Below, one piece after another: positions 22,584 through 31,250 of a stretch of DNA of 42,277 nt. The stretch spans positions 1 through 42,277 of the forward strand of contig DLAF01000024.1 of the NCBI GenBank assembly GCA_002492725.1, written 5' to 3'. Position 1 is the first letter of the stretch, and each line of letters starts with the position of its first letter. The stretch is from Lachnospiraceae bacterium UBA7054 (GTDB taxonomy: Bacteria > Bacillota > Clostridia > Lachnospirales > Lachnospiraceae). Below the pieces are notes generated by a model. The model searched no databases. It was not told where the DNA came from and worked only from the letters and a program-made list of their open reading frames with translations. The translations under genes were made by a program, and so were the position numbers.

Positions 22584-23963
22584 TTGGGGGAACAGAATAT
22601 CTTTATGGAAAATGAAGTAAAGGCAAACCGGTATGCCGCCAAATGTCTCGTGATGTGCAGTTTGGTATGCGCGGCGGCATGGGGGTTGACTTTGCTGCGC
22701 ATTTTTACCATGCCTGTCGTGATCATGAATACGGCGATGCCGGTGATCATCCTGTGCTTTCTGATGCCTTCCCTGTTGTGCAGGCTGACGGAGGGCAACA
22801 GAAAATGGATGAAATATGCAGTTCTTTTTTGTTCCATTATGGGAGTTTTTATTCTTTCCAGCGCTATGCCAAAACACGGAGTGCTGGTGTGGACACTGCC
22901 CCTTATGTTGAGTTGCCATTACTATTCTAAAAATCTGACACGGCTTACGCTGGTCGTATCTCAAATTTTATTTTCAGCATCTATTTACATAGGAATGTAT
23001 TATGGAGAATGGGATCAGATCCTGTTGGATGCGGCGTATTATTCGGGACCAAGGGTGGTAACGAAACAGAATCTTTATGATGCAACGGTGTTCTTTGTGC
23101 TGACCCGTGCTGCGGCCCTGTGGGGGCTGTCTACCATATGTACGACAATGGCGGCAAGGACCAGAGGGCTTTTGGAGCAGCAGGCGAAGGACAGCGAGGA
23201 GCGCCAGCGGATCGAAACGGAGCTGGACGTTGCCAACCGGATTCAGGCGGACATGCTTCCCTGCATCTTTCCGGCATTTCCGGAGCGGCAGGAATTTGAT
23301 ATCCATGCTTCTATGTCGCCGGCAAGGGAAGTGGGAGGAGACTTTTATGATTTCTTTATGGTGGATGAACGACATCTTGCCATTGTGATAGCGGATGTGT
23401 CGGGAAAAGGGGTTCCCGCGGCTTTGTTTATGGTAATAGGCAAGACGTTGATCAAGGATCACACGAGGCCGGGCACCAGCCTTGAGGACGTATTTTCTGA
23501 AGTGAATGACATATTATGCGATTCCAATCAGGAGGGCATGTTTATCACTGCTTTTGAGGGTGTTCTTGATCTGGTGTCGGGAGAATTCAGCTTCGTAAAT
23601 GCAGGACATGAGATTCCTTTTATCGCCAGGGGCGGGGAATCTTTTGAACCCTATAAGGTACGGCCGGGGTTTGTCCTTGCGGGAATGGAAGATATGAAAT
23701 ATCAGTGCGGAAGTATCATGCTTGCACCGGGAGACAAAATATTCCAATACACAGACGGCGTGACGGAAGCAACGAACGGGGAAAAAGAACTTTATGGAAT
23801 GGTACGGCTTGGGGATGTGCTAAAAAAGAACACCGGGAAAAGGCCGGAGGAATTGTTGGCCGTTGTGAGAGAGGATATTAATGCTTTTGTAGGAAGTGCG
23901 CCGCAGTTTGATGATATTACCATGTTGTGTGTGGAATACAGGAAAAGGATGACGGATCAATGA
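22584..23963 (+). CDS. Membrane SpoIIE-type PP2C serine/threonine phosphatase
   Basis: A TTG start at 22584 is supported by AGGAGGTGAG at 22571-22580, 6 bases away; the first ATG (22605) is too far from it. The 459-residue protein has four or five membrane segments (about 15-190) and a helical linker ERQRIETELDVANRIQADMLP. A SpoIIE domain follows: AREVGGDFYDFFMVDERHLAIVIADVSGKGVPAALFM, then NAGHEIPFI and PQFDDITML with metal-binding Asp residues. Enzymes of this type dephosphorylate anti-sigma antagonists (RsbV/SpoIIAA-like). No antagonist or switch kinase is adjacent. The gene may act on a distant target, perhaps linked to the neighbouring MCP-like gene. Confidence 0.88.
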   Translation: MGEQNIFMENEVKANRYAAKCLVMCSLVCAAAWGLTLLRIFTMPVVIMNTAMPVIILCFLMPSLLCRLTEGNRKWMKYAVLFCSIMGVFILSSAMPKHGVLVWTLPLMLSCHYYSKNLTRLTLVVSQILFSASIYIGMYYGEWDQILLDAAYYSGPRVVTKQNLYDATVFFVLTRAAALWGLSTICTTMAARTRGLLEQQAKDSEERQRIETELDVANRIQADMLPCIFPAFPERQEFDIHASMSPAREVGGDFYDFFMVDERHLAIVIADVSGKGVPAALFMVIGKTLIKDHTRPGTSLEDVFSEVNDILCDSNQEGMFITAFEGVLDLVSGEFSFVNAGHEIPFIARGGESFEPYKVRPGFVLAGMEDMKYQCGSIMLAPGDKIFQYTDGVTEATNGEKELYGMVRLGDVLKKNTGKRPEELLAVVREDINAFVGSAPQFDDITMLCVEYRKRMTDQ

Positions 23964-24001
23964 TAAAGCAGGATAAGACAGCAGATGCAGGAGAAATATC
24001 A

Positions 24002-24030
24002 TTGCAAGGATAAGGGCATTGTGATAAAAT
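24002..24030 (+). promoter_or_regulatory. Promoter of the MCP-like gene
   Basis: TTGCAA (24002-24007) and TAAAAT (24025-24030) are spaced 17 bases. The start codon lies 71 bases further on. Confidence 0.5.
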
Positions 24031-24101
24031 CAAACTAGTATCGGGGAAAGCGCTTCTTTGGGAAGGCGTGTTAAATTACAGGCGGGAGGGTATCAGCGGC
24101 A

Positions 24102-24920
24102 ATGAATGAAAAATTACAGTTTTTTGTGGATCATCTTGAGTTGATCAACAAGTTATATAACAAGGACGTGATCCTTTCTGTTTTGGACAGGGACAAAATC
24201 GTGCAGGGCTTTGTGCTGCCGCCGGGAATCCCTCCGCAGTTTGAGGTGGGTTCCGTATTTCAGGATCCGAGCGGAATGCTTGATACGGTTCTTGCAAAGG
24301 GAATTGCAAGGCATAACTATCTGCCAAAGGAGGTCATGGGGTTTCCGGTCGAGGGGAATCTGATTCCCGTGAAAGATGACGGGCAGGTAGTGGGCTGCAT
24401 CATCTGTTCCTATTCCGTGGAAGGGAAGGAGAAGGTCAAAGAAATCGCCTCAGAATTTCAGGAGTCCATTCAGCAGATCGACAGCTCTATTAAGGATGTG
24501 GTCGGCGGTGTTGAAAATCTATTTCGTATGTTGACGGATATGAACCGGATGACGACGGATGTGGAGCAGGATGTCAACAAGGCGGCGGATGTGGTAAATG
24601 AGATCAGCAGCAACGCGTCCCATTCCAATATCCTTGCACTGAATGCTTCCATCGAGGCGGCGCGCAGCGGCGAGGCAGGAAGAGGATTTGCAGTGGTAGC
24701 CACAGAGATGGGGAAGCTTGCTAAGGACAGCAGCAACTCCGCAACGGAGATCAAGACGACTCTGGCGGCAATCGTAAGCCATCTTGAAGCCATTACCAAT
24801 TCGATCAAAGAGGCAAACGGTGTAGCAAAAAGCTATATGGAAAGTATCAATTCGATTCAAACGATACTGGGAAATACCATTTCCGTTGCCAATGAGCTGG
24901 AAAATGACGTGAAGCTGTAG
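24102..24920 (+). CDS. Soluble methyl-accepting chemotaxis-type signalling protein
   Basis: This 272-residue protein lacks membrane segments. The N-terminal part (about 1-110) is a small sensor-like domain with VILSVLDRDKIVQGFVLPPG and VVGCIICSYSVEGKEK. From about 115 it is a coiled coil ending in the MCP hairpin tip SNILALNASIEAARSGEAGRGFAVVA, which binds CheA and CheW. The signal domain is short (about 150 residues), so it belongs to the cytoplasmic type. No chemotaxis genes are adjacent. The Gly-Arg-rich tip is fully conserved, so it is probably functional. A hairpin terminator follows. Confidence 0.85.
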   Translation: MNEKLQFFVDHLELINKLYNKDVILSVLDRDKIVQGFVLPPGIPPQFEVGSVFQDPSGMLDTVLAKGIARHNYLPKEVMGFPVEGNLIPVKDDGQVVGCIICSYSVEGKEKVKEIASEFQESIQQIDSSIKDVVGGVENLFRMLTDMNRMTTDVEQDVNKAADVVNEISSNASHSNILALNASIEAARSGEAGRGFAVVATEMGKLAKDSSNSATEIKTTLAAIVSHLEAITNSIKEANGVAKSYMESINSIQTILGNTISVANELENDVKL

Positions 24921-24948
24921 AAGCATTGAGGCAAAGAACATGTAAAAG

Positions 24949-24979
24949 GCTATAACAGAAAACGTTATAGTCTTTTTTA
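24949..24979 (+). terminator. Rho-independent terminator
   Basis: GCTATAAC (24949-24956) and GTTATAGT pair around AGAAAAC and are followed by CTTTTTTAT. It ends the MCP-like transcript. Confidence 0.85.
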
Positions 24980-25034
24980 TGGATATCATAGCGCCCGAAA
25001 CGATAGGGATGTGCGGGGCGGAAAAGAGGAAACG

Positions 25035-25307
25035 ATGAAAAAGACAATTATCACGGTAGTGGGAAAAGACACGGTAGGCATCATCGCGAAGGTATGCACA
25101 TACCTTGCAGACAATCAGATCAATATTCTGGATATCTCGCAGACCATTGTGCAGGGGTTTTTTAACATGATGATGGTCGTGGATACCAATCTGACAAAGA
25201 AGGATTTCGGAATGATCGTGGACGAACTGAACGCGCTCGGCGAAAACATCGGTGTGGTCATCAAATGCCAGAAGGAAGAAATCTTTGATCAGATGCACAG
25301 GATCTAG
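25035..25307 (+). CDS. ACT-domain protein (UPF0237 type)
   Basis: The ATG at 25035 follows AGAGGA; the longer frame from 25011 lacks a site. The 90-residue protein is a single ACT domain: TIITVVGKDTVGIIAKVCTYLADNQINILDISQTIVQG, then a second half ending KCQKEEIFDQMHRI. ACT domains bind amino acids or related ligands. It lies 33 bases before the PFL gene. The ACT/PFL pair is conserved in many Firmicutes, which suggests that the ACT protein regulates its partner. Confidence 0.9.
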   Translation: MKKTIITVVGKDTVGIIAKVCTYLADNQINILDISQTIVQGFFNMMMVVDTNLTKKDFGMIVDELNALGENIGVVIKCQKEEIFDQMHRI

Positions 25308-25340
25308 GTGTGAGTTTGTGAGTCTTAGGGAGAGATAATC

Positions 25341-26705
25341 ATGATAAATTTATTTGAAGTAGCTGAGACCAATGAAATGATTGCCAAGGAAAATCTTGAC
25401 GTGCGCACCATTACCCTGGGGATCAGCCTTTTGGATTGTATTGACGGAGAGTTGAAAAAGGTCAATGAGCGGGTCTACGAGAAAATCACCGCAACTGCCA
25501 GAAATCTGGTAAAAGTGGGGGAGGAAATTGAAAAGGAGTTTGGCATACCGATCGTAAATAAGCGAATCTCCATTACGCCCATGGCGCTTGTGGGCGGCGC
25601 AGCCTGCAAAAGCAGCGAGGACTTCGTGACGCTGGCAAAGACCATGGATCGGGCGGCGCAGGCAGTTGGGGTAAATTTGATCGGCGGCTACTCCGCCCTT
25701 GTTTCTAAGGGGATGACGGCGGCGGACGAATTGTTGCTCCGCTCGATTCCGCAAGCGCTTCATGCCACGGAACGCGTCTGCAGTTCCGTGAATCTGGGCG
25801 CCACCAAAACAGGAATCAACATGGACGCGGTGCGCCTGATGGGAGATATTATCAAGGAGACAGCGGTGATCAGCAAGGATCAGGACAGCGCCGACTGTAT
25901 GAAGCTGGTGGTGTTTTGCAATGCGCCGGATGACAATCCCTTTATGGCTGGCGCTTTCCATGGCGTGACTGAGGCCGAGGCAGTGGTAAACGTCGGCGTC
26001 AGCGGCCCGGGGGTGGTCAAGACGGCTTTGCAGAAGGTTCGCGGCGAGAATTTTGAGGTGCTGTGCGAGACCATCAAAAAGACGGCTTTTAAGGTGACCA
26101 GGGTAGGACAGCTTGTGGCAAGAGAGGCTTCCCGGATGCTTGACATTCCGTTTGGCATTGTGGATCTGTCCCTTGCACCGACTCCTGCGGTGGGGGACAG
26201 CGTGGCGGATATCTTATGTGAGATCGGTCTGGAATATGCCGGTGCGCCCGGGACGACGGCGGCACTTGCGCTTTTAAACGACCAGGTAAAGAAAGGCGGT
26301 GTGATGGCATCCTCCTATGTGGGGGGCCTTAGCGGGGCGTTTATTCCCGTCAGCGAGGATCAGGGCATGATCGACGCGGTGACGGCGGGGGCGCTTACGC
26401 TTGAAAAGCTGGAGGCCATGACCTGCGTTTGTTCCGTGGGCCTTGATATGATCGCAATCCCGGGGGATACGCCCAATACGACGATCGCGGGCATCATCGC
26501 GGATGAGATGGCCATCGGCATGGTAAACCAAAAAACCACGGCGGTACGCATTATTCCTGCCATTGGTAAGGGCGTGGGAGAGAAGGTGGAGTTTGGCGGA
26601 CTGTTCGGTTATGCGCCGGTGATGCCCGTAAACGGTTTTTCCTGCGAGGCGTTTGTGAACCGTGGCGGACGGATTCCTGCGCCGATTCACAGTTTCAAAA
26701 ACTAA
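25341..26705 (+). CDS. PFL family protein (UPF0210 / DUF711)
   Basis: This 454-residue protein begins MINLFEVAETNEMIAKENLDVRTITLGIS and carries ISITPMALVGGA and GFSCEAFVNRGGRIPAPIHSFKN, both typical of the UPF0210/DUF711 family. The overall fold is related to glycyl radical enzymes of the PFL/ribonucleotide reductase type, but the glycyl-radical motif is not evident. The reaction is not known. It is paired with the ACT protein and followed by an ECF transporter with its own promoter. Confidence 0.9.
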   Translation: MINLFEVAETNEMIAKENLDVRTITLGISLLDCIDGELKKVNERVYEKITATARNLVKVGEEIEKEFGIPIVNKRISITPMALVGGAACKSSEDFVTLAKTMDRAAQAVGVNLIGGYSALVSKGMTAADELLLRSIPQALHATERVCSSVNLGATKTGINMDAVRLMGDIIKETAVISKDQDSADCMKLVVFCNAPDDNPFMAGAFHGVTEAEAVVNVGVSGPGVVKTALQKVRGENFEVLCETIKKTAFKVTRVGQLVAREASRMLDIPFGIVDLSLAPTPAVGDSVADILCEIGLEYAGAPGTTAALALLNDQVKKGGVMASSYVGGLSGAFIPVSEDQGMIDAVTAGALTLEKLEAMTCVCSVGLDMIAIPGDTPNTTIAGIIADEMAIGMVNQKTTAVRIIPAIGKGVGEKVEFGGLFGYAPVMPVNGFSCEAFVNRGGRIPAPIHSFKN

Positions 26706-26764
26706 AGGTCAAAATCGTGACCGACCGTAGCAGATTGATCGCTGCGGCGGAAGAGGGGCGGATA

Positions 26765-26794
26765 TTGACAGAAAGACAGGCTCCGTTTTATAAT
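26765..26794 (+). promoter_or_regulatory. Strong promoter of the ECF transporter operon
   Basis: TTGACA (26765-26770) and TATAAT (26789-26794) are separated by 18 bases. The ATG of the S component lies 51 bases after the -10, too close for a classical vitamin riboswitch. Confidence 0.75.
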
Positions 26795-26844
26795 AAAAAA
26801 GGTTTTGAATACCAAAAAAGAATCCGGTGAGGGAGGGCATTCCA

Positions 26845-27390
26845 ATGAAAAAATTATCCGTAAAGAGCGTCGTTGCCATCGGTATCGGCGCAGCATTATT
26901 CTTTGTGTTAGGCAAGGTCTCGATTCCGACGCCCGTGCCAAACACCTACATAAGCTTACAGTATGCGGTGGAGGCTGTATTTGCTGCTTTGTTCGGGCCA
27001 ATCGCAGGTGTGCTGATCGGTTTTATCGGCCACACGCTGATCGATGCGACAAGTTACGGCCCATGGTGGAGCTGGATCATTGCATCCGCTTTTGTGGGAC
27101 TTGTGATCGGTCTTGCGACCATGAAGCTGAACGTGGAGGAGGGCATTGATACAAAAAAACTCATCCACTTCAATGTGGCACAGATCATTGCACATCTGCT
27201 GGCCTGGGGGCTGGTGGCACCCGTGCTGGATATCCTGATTTACGCGGAGCCAGTCGAGAAGCTTTTCTCACAGGGTCTCATGGCGGGTGTGACAAATATT
27301 ATTACCACCGGCGTTGTGGGCACGCTTCTGCTGCTTGGCTATGCGAAGACCGTGGTAAAAAAAGGTTCTTTGGAGAAAGAAGAGGATTAA
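26845..27390 (+). CDS. ECF transporter S component (UPF0397)
   Basis: The ATG at 26845 (MKKLSVKSVVAIGIGAA) has GGGAGGG before it. The 181-residue protein has five or six membrane segments and the UPF0397 signature SIPTPVPNTYISLQYA and IGFIGHTLIDATSYGPWWSWII. S components bind the vitamin or nucleoside-like substrate; the identity cannot be read from this sequence. The A-A and T genes follow, so this is a dedicated (group I) ECF transporter. A hairpin lies between this gene and the ATPase gene. Confidence 0.88.
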   Translation: MKKLSVKSVVAIGIGAALFFVLGKVSIPTPVPNTYISLQYAVEAVFAALFGPIAGVLIGFIGHTLIDATSYGPWWSWIIASAFVGLVIGLATMKLNVEEGIDTKKLIHFNVAQIIAHLLAWGLVAPVLDILIYAEPVEKLFSQGLMAGVTNIITTGVVGTLLLLGYAKTVVKKGSLEKEED

Positions 27391-27403
27391 GACTTAACAG
27401 GGG

Positions 27404-27437
27404 CAGATTCGGGGGAGTTTCCCTCGAATCTGTTTCT
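27404..27437 (+). terminator. Intra-operon hairpin, possible attenuator
   Basis: CAGATTCG (27404-27411) and CGAATCTG (27425-27432) pair, with GGGA/TCCC extending the stem across one mismatch, followed by TTTCT. The stem is strong but the T run is short, so partial read-through into the ATPase gene is likely. Confidence 0.6.
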
Positions 27438-27454
27438 ATGTGAGGATAAAGGAT

Positions 27455-29176
27455 ATGGCGGATCCCATTATTTCATTTCAGGACTATGGATTTCAATATG
27501 CGGCGCAAGCGAGCCCCACACTGCACCATATCACGCTGGACATCTACCCGGGCGAGAAGGTTTTGATCGCGGGTGCTTCCGGCAGCGGCAAGAGCACCGT
27601 CGGCAACTGCATTAACGGGCTGATTCCTTTTGCCTATCCGGGTGAGAGCACGGGAAAGCTTTTCGTGGGCGGGGTGGAGCCAAAGGAGAGCAGCATCTTT
27701 TCTCTGAGTCATACGGTGGGCACGGTGCTGCAGGATCCGGACGGGCAGTTCATCGGTCTGACGGTGGGGGAGGATATCGCTTTTGCGCTGGAGAATGACT
27801 GTGTGCCGCAGGAAAAGATGAAGGAGACGGTGGCGGAAGCGGCCCGGCTGGTGGACATCGAACATCATTTACAGTATGCACCGCACGAGCTCTCCGGTGG
27901 ACAAAAGCAGCGGGTCAGCCTGGCCGGAGTCATGGTGGAGCAGGTGCAGGCGCTTCTCTTCGATGAGCCGCTTGCAAATTTGGATCCGGCGGCGGGCAGG
28001 AGCGCCATCGAGCTGATTGACAGGGTGCAGGAGCGCACCGGGGCGGCGGTCATCATTATTGAGCACCGTCTGGAGGATGTATTGTGGCGGCGTGTGGACC
28101 GAATCGTGCTCATGGATGAGGGCAGAATCGTGGCGGATCTGCCAACAAAGACCTTTCTTTCGGGAAAGGCGCTTTTGGAGCACGGCATCAGGGAACCGCT
28201 CTATCTGACGGCACTGCGATATGCGGGTGTGCCCATCACGGAAGAAATCTCGCCCCAGCATGTGAACAGTCTTACCCTGACCAATGAGCAAAAGGGCAGG
28301 GTGCGGGCCTGGTATGTGGAGACAGAAAAGTTTCGGGTAGAAGAGAAGGAGAAAAAAGAGCTTTTACGGGTGGAAAATCTGAACTTCGGCTACACGCCTG
28401 AAGTCATGAATCTGCAGGACGTGAGTTTTTCCATCAGGGAGGGCGAGATGGTCAGCATCGTGGGGCGAAACGGTGCGGGAAAGAGCACCCTTGCCAAGCT
28501 GATCTGCGGTTTTGAGAAACCTCTTTCGGGAAAGATTTCTCTGGATGGGAGGGATCTTTTAGAAGATACCATCAAAGAGCGGGCGCAAAACATTGGCTAT
28601 GTGATGCAGAATCCCAACCAGATGATATCCAAGCCCCTGATTTGGGACGAGGTGGAGATGGCGCTTCTTGCGGGGAACATGAGCGCGGATGAAAGACGGG
28701 AGCGGGTAGAGGAAACGCTAAAAATCTGCGGACTGTATCCTTTCCGAAAATGGCCGGTATCGGCCCTTTCCTTTGGACAGAAAAAGCGGGTGACGATTGC
28801 GGGGATCCTGGTGCAGCGTCCGAGGATCATCCTCATGGACGAACCGACGGCGGGGCAGGATTATCGGCATTACACAGAGATTATGGAATTTTTGAAAACC
28901 TTGAATGCGCAGGGATTTACCATCGTGATGATCACGCATGATATGCATCTGATGCTTGAGTACACGCCGAGGGCAATTGTCTTTTCGGAGGGAAGGCTTC
29001 TTGCGGACACAACGGCGGCACATGTCCTGAATGATACGGAACTGGTACGGCGGGCAAGCTTAAAAGAGACCAGCCTTTACACCCTGAGTCTGCAGTGCGG
29101 CATCGATGAGCCCCAGAAATTTACGGAAGGGTTCATTGCCTACGAGGAGTCTCTTAGAAGCGGCAAAACGCGGTAG
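27455..29176 (+). CDS. ECF transporter fused ATPase (two ABC domains)
   Basis: The ATG at 27455 (MADPIISFQ) has GAGGA 8 bases upstream. The 573-residue protein is a fusion of two EcfA-type ATPases. Domain 1: Walker A GASGSGKST, signature LSGGQKQRV, Walker B ALLFDEPLANLDP. Domain 2 (from about 305): Walker A GRNGAGKST, a variant signature LSFGQKKRV, Walker B IILMDEPTAGQD. The second signature has Phe where Gly is usual. In most ECF systems the two ATPases are separate proteins; the fused form is known in YkoD-like systems. It powers uptake with the S and T components. Confidence 0.93.
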   Translation: MADPIISFQDYGFQYAAQASPTLHHITLDIYPGEKVLIAGASGSGKSTVGNCINGLIPFAYPGESTGKLFVGGVEPKESSIFSLSHTVGTVLQDPDGQFIGLTVGEDIAFALENDCVPQEKMKETVAEAARLVDIEHHLQYAPHELSGGQKQRVSLAGVMVEQVQALLFDEPLANLDPAAGRSAIELIDRVQERTGAAVIIIEHRLEDVLWRRVDRIVLMDEGRIVADLPTKTFLSGKALLEHGIREPLYLTALRYAGVPITEEISPQHVNSLTLTNEQKGRVRAWYVETEKFRVEEKEKKELLRVENLNFGYTPEVMNLQDVSFSIREGEMVSIVGRNGAGKSTLAKLICGFEKPLSGKISLDGRDLLEDTIKERAQNIGYVMQNPNQMISKPLIWDEVEMALLAGNMSADERRERVEETLKICGLYPFRKWPVSALSFGQKKRVTIAGILVQRPRIILMDEPTAGQDYRHYTEIMEFLKTLNAQGFTIVMITHDMHLMLEYTPRAIVFSEGRLLADTTAAHVLNDTELVRRASLKETSLYTLSLQCGIDEPQKFTEGFIAYEESLRSGKTR

Positions 29177-29187
29177 GAGGAAACGTT

Positions 29188-30021
29188 ATGGCAAAAGCGG
29201 CGATCTTAAACTATATCAAACGGCCAAGTCCCGTACACGCGCTGACGGGTACCACGAAGCTGATTTTTTTTCTGTCCTGGAGCATTTCCTCCATGGTGAC
29301 TTTCGACACGCGGATTCTTTTCGTTATGCTGGGAATTTGTATCGTAATATTTAAATTGAGTCAGATCAGGCTGCGGGATATTAGTGTAGTACTTGCGCTG
29401 GCAGCTGTTTTTCTGGTTTTGAATAATCTTTTTGTATATCTGTTTGCACCGGAGTACGGCGTGGAAATCTATGAGAGCAGGACGGTTCTTCTCTCTATTG
29501 CCGGGCCTTATACGATTACGGCCCAGCAGCTGTTTTACCATCTTAACATCACTATGAAGGTGATCTGCGTAGTACCCGTGGCACTGCTCTTTATTGCCTG
29601 TACGGATCCCAGTGAATTTGCGGCGTCTTTAGCCGGGATCGGGGTGAGTTACAGAGCAGGCTATGCGGTGAGTCTGGCGCTTCGCTATATCCCGGATGTG
29701 CAGCGGGAGTACATAAATATCAGCCAGGCCCAGCAGGCAAGAGGAATCGATCTCTCCGGCAAGGATAAATTTTTTACCAGACTGAAAAATTCTGTGGCGA
29801 TCTTGCTGCCCCTTGTGATGTCCAGCATCAATCGGATCGAAACGGTCAGTAACGCTATGGAACTGCGGGGATTTGGCAAGGAGAAAAAGCGTACCTGGTA
29901 TATGCGAAGGAAGCTGACCGGGAATGATTGGATTGCCATTGGACTGGCAGTAGTCGTACTGGTTGTGGATCTGACGGTGACTTTCTGGGACGGGAGCCGG
30001 TATTATAACCCGTTCCTGTAA
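29188..30021 (+). CDS. ECF transporter T component (EcfT)
   Basis: This 277-residue membrane protein starts MAKAAILNYIKRPSPVHAL after a TAGGAGG site. It has five or six hydrophobic segments and the two EcfT coupling motifs: AQQARG (about 183-188) and ELRGFG (about 222-227), which contact the ATPases. It completes the S-AA-T operon. Length is normal. Confidence 0.93.
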   Translation: MAKAAILNYIKRPSPVHALTGTTKLIFFLSWSISSMVTFDTRILFVMLGICIVIFKLSQIRLRDISVVLALAAVFLVLNNLFVYLFAPEYGVEIYESRTVLLSIAGPYTITAQQLFYHLNITMKVICVVPVALLFIACTDPSEFAASLAGIGVSYRAGYAVSLALRYIPDVQREYINISQAQQARGIDLSGKDKFFTRLKNSVAILLPLVMSSINRIETVSNAMELRGFGKEKKRTWYMRRKLTGNDWIAIGLAVVVLVVDLTVTFWDGSRYYNPFL

Positions 30022-30083
30022 GAGGAAACAGAAAATATTTCCTGCGCGTTTGATTGTGTAGGGGAAGAAAGGCAGCATCAGGC

Positions 30084-30992
30084 ATGAAACTTCTGGTGAT
30101 TGGCGGCAGTTATTTTTACGGAAGAGTATTTGTGATGGAGGCGACGAAGGAACATGAGGTCACAGTCTGGAACCGCGGGACCTATTCCATGTCGGATTTC
30201 GGGGTCAGACAGATACAGGGCGACAGGCATGAGCGGACAGCGGCCTGTGAGGAGGATTGGGACGCAGTGATAGACTTCTGCGCCTATACGCCTGGGGATG
30301 TACGAAAAACCATAGAAAATAGCAAGGGTAAAATCGGGCAGTATCTTTTGATCAGTACGGTGGACGTCTATGAGAGAAACCCGGCTTTGATAAAAACCGA
30401 GGATGCGCCGTTGGAGGAGAGAACGTTTGCGGGGGAAGCGGGGGCTTACATCGCGGGAAAAGTCGCGCTGGAGCGGGAAATCGTTGAGGTGTGCGGTGCA
30501 CGGGGGATTCCCTACACCGTGCTGCGGCCGGCTGTTCTTTACGGTCCCTATAACTATGCGCCCAGAGAGTCTGCCTATATGCAGATGCTTCTGCAAAACC
30601 GGGCACTGCCCCGTTTTACGGACGCGGACGGTCGTTTTCAGGTCGTCTATGTGAAGGACGCGGCTTACGCGGTTTTACGCTGCCTGGGAAATGAAACGGC
30701 ATACGGACGGGCCTACAATCTGTGCCAGGACGAGATCGTAACTTATGAAAGTTTTTTCGAGGCATTAAGGCGGGCTGCGCAGCCGGAAGATCTGGAGGGA
30801 CTTACGGAGGTGCCGCTTACGTTAGCGCAGGCGGTGTCTCAGGGGGTGCCCGTACCTTTTCCGGCAACAGCGGTGGAGACGCATCTTTGCGATAACGGCA
30901 GAGGGAAGGCGGAACTGGGGCTTTCTTATACGGATTTTGAGGAGGGTATGAGGAGGACATACCGGGCATTTCGGAATGTATATGTGCAGTAA
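30084..30992 (+). CDS. NAD-dependent epimerase/dehydratase (extended SDR)
   Basis: The ATG at 30084 starts MKLLVIGGSYFYGRVF, a nucleotide-binding G-G-x-x-x-x-G variant. The 302-residue protein has LLISTVDVYER (Ser/Thr of the triad) and AYIAGKVALE (Tyr and Lys of Y-x-x-x-K), then LRPAVLYGPYNY and YVKDAAYAVLRCL. Substrate is unknown; nucleotide sugars are typical. The longer frame from 30054 has no better site. It sits between the ECF operon and feoA, and the feoA ribosome binding site overlaps its end. Confidence 0.85.
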   Translation: MKLLVIGGSYFYGRVFVMEATKEHEVTVWNRGTYSMSDFGVRQIQGDRHERTAACEEDWDAVIDFCAYTPGDVRKTIENSKGKIGQYLLISTVDVYERNPALIKTEDAPLEERTFAGEAGAYIAGKVALEREIVEVCGARGIPYTVLRPAVLYGPYNYAPRESAYMQMLLQNRALPRFTDADGRFQVVYVKDAAYAVLRCLGNETAYGRAYNLCQDEIVTYESFFEALRRAAQPEDLEGLTEVPLTLAQAVSQGVPVPFPATAVETHLCDNGRGKAELGLSYTDFEEGMRRTYRAFRNVYVQ

Positions 30993-31008
30993 AAGGAGTG
31001 TGGAGCAG

Positions 31009-31227
31009 ATGACATTAGATCAGATCGCAGTGGGAACGGAAGTAAAAATCATAGCGGTGGGCGGGGAAGGACAGCTTCGTGTCAGGCTTCTTGACATGGG
31101 ACTGATTCCGCAGACGGTGGTCAGGGTGCAGAAAGTGGCGCCTATGGGCGACCCGATTGAAATCCATCTGCGGGGATATGAGTTGACCATCCGCAAAGAG
31201 GATGCGGCAAGAATTGAAGTCGAATAA
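31009..31227 (+). CDS. feoA: Ferrous iron transport protein A
   Basis: The ATG at 31009 (MTLDQIAVGTEVKII) follows AGGAG. The 72-residue SH3-like protein has LRVRLLDMGLIPQTVVRVQK and GDPIEIHLRGYELTIRKEDA, the FeoA hallmarks. It assists FeoB. feoB begins 23 bases downstream. No FeoC-type gene follows. Confidence 0.95.
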   Translation: MTLDQIAVGTEVKIIAVGGEGQLRVRLLDMGLIPQTVVRVQKVAPMGDPIEIHLRGYELTIRKEDAARIEVE

Positions 31228-31250
31228 AAGAGCGGAAGAAGGACGACGGC

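Noticed and set aside
26706..26844. Riboswitch before the ECF transporter
   Set aside because: The promoter leaves only about 45 bases of leader, too short for known vitamin riboswitches, and no conserved motif was seen.
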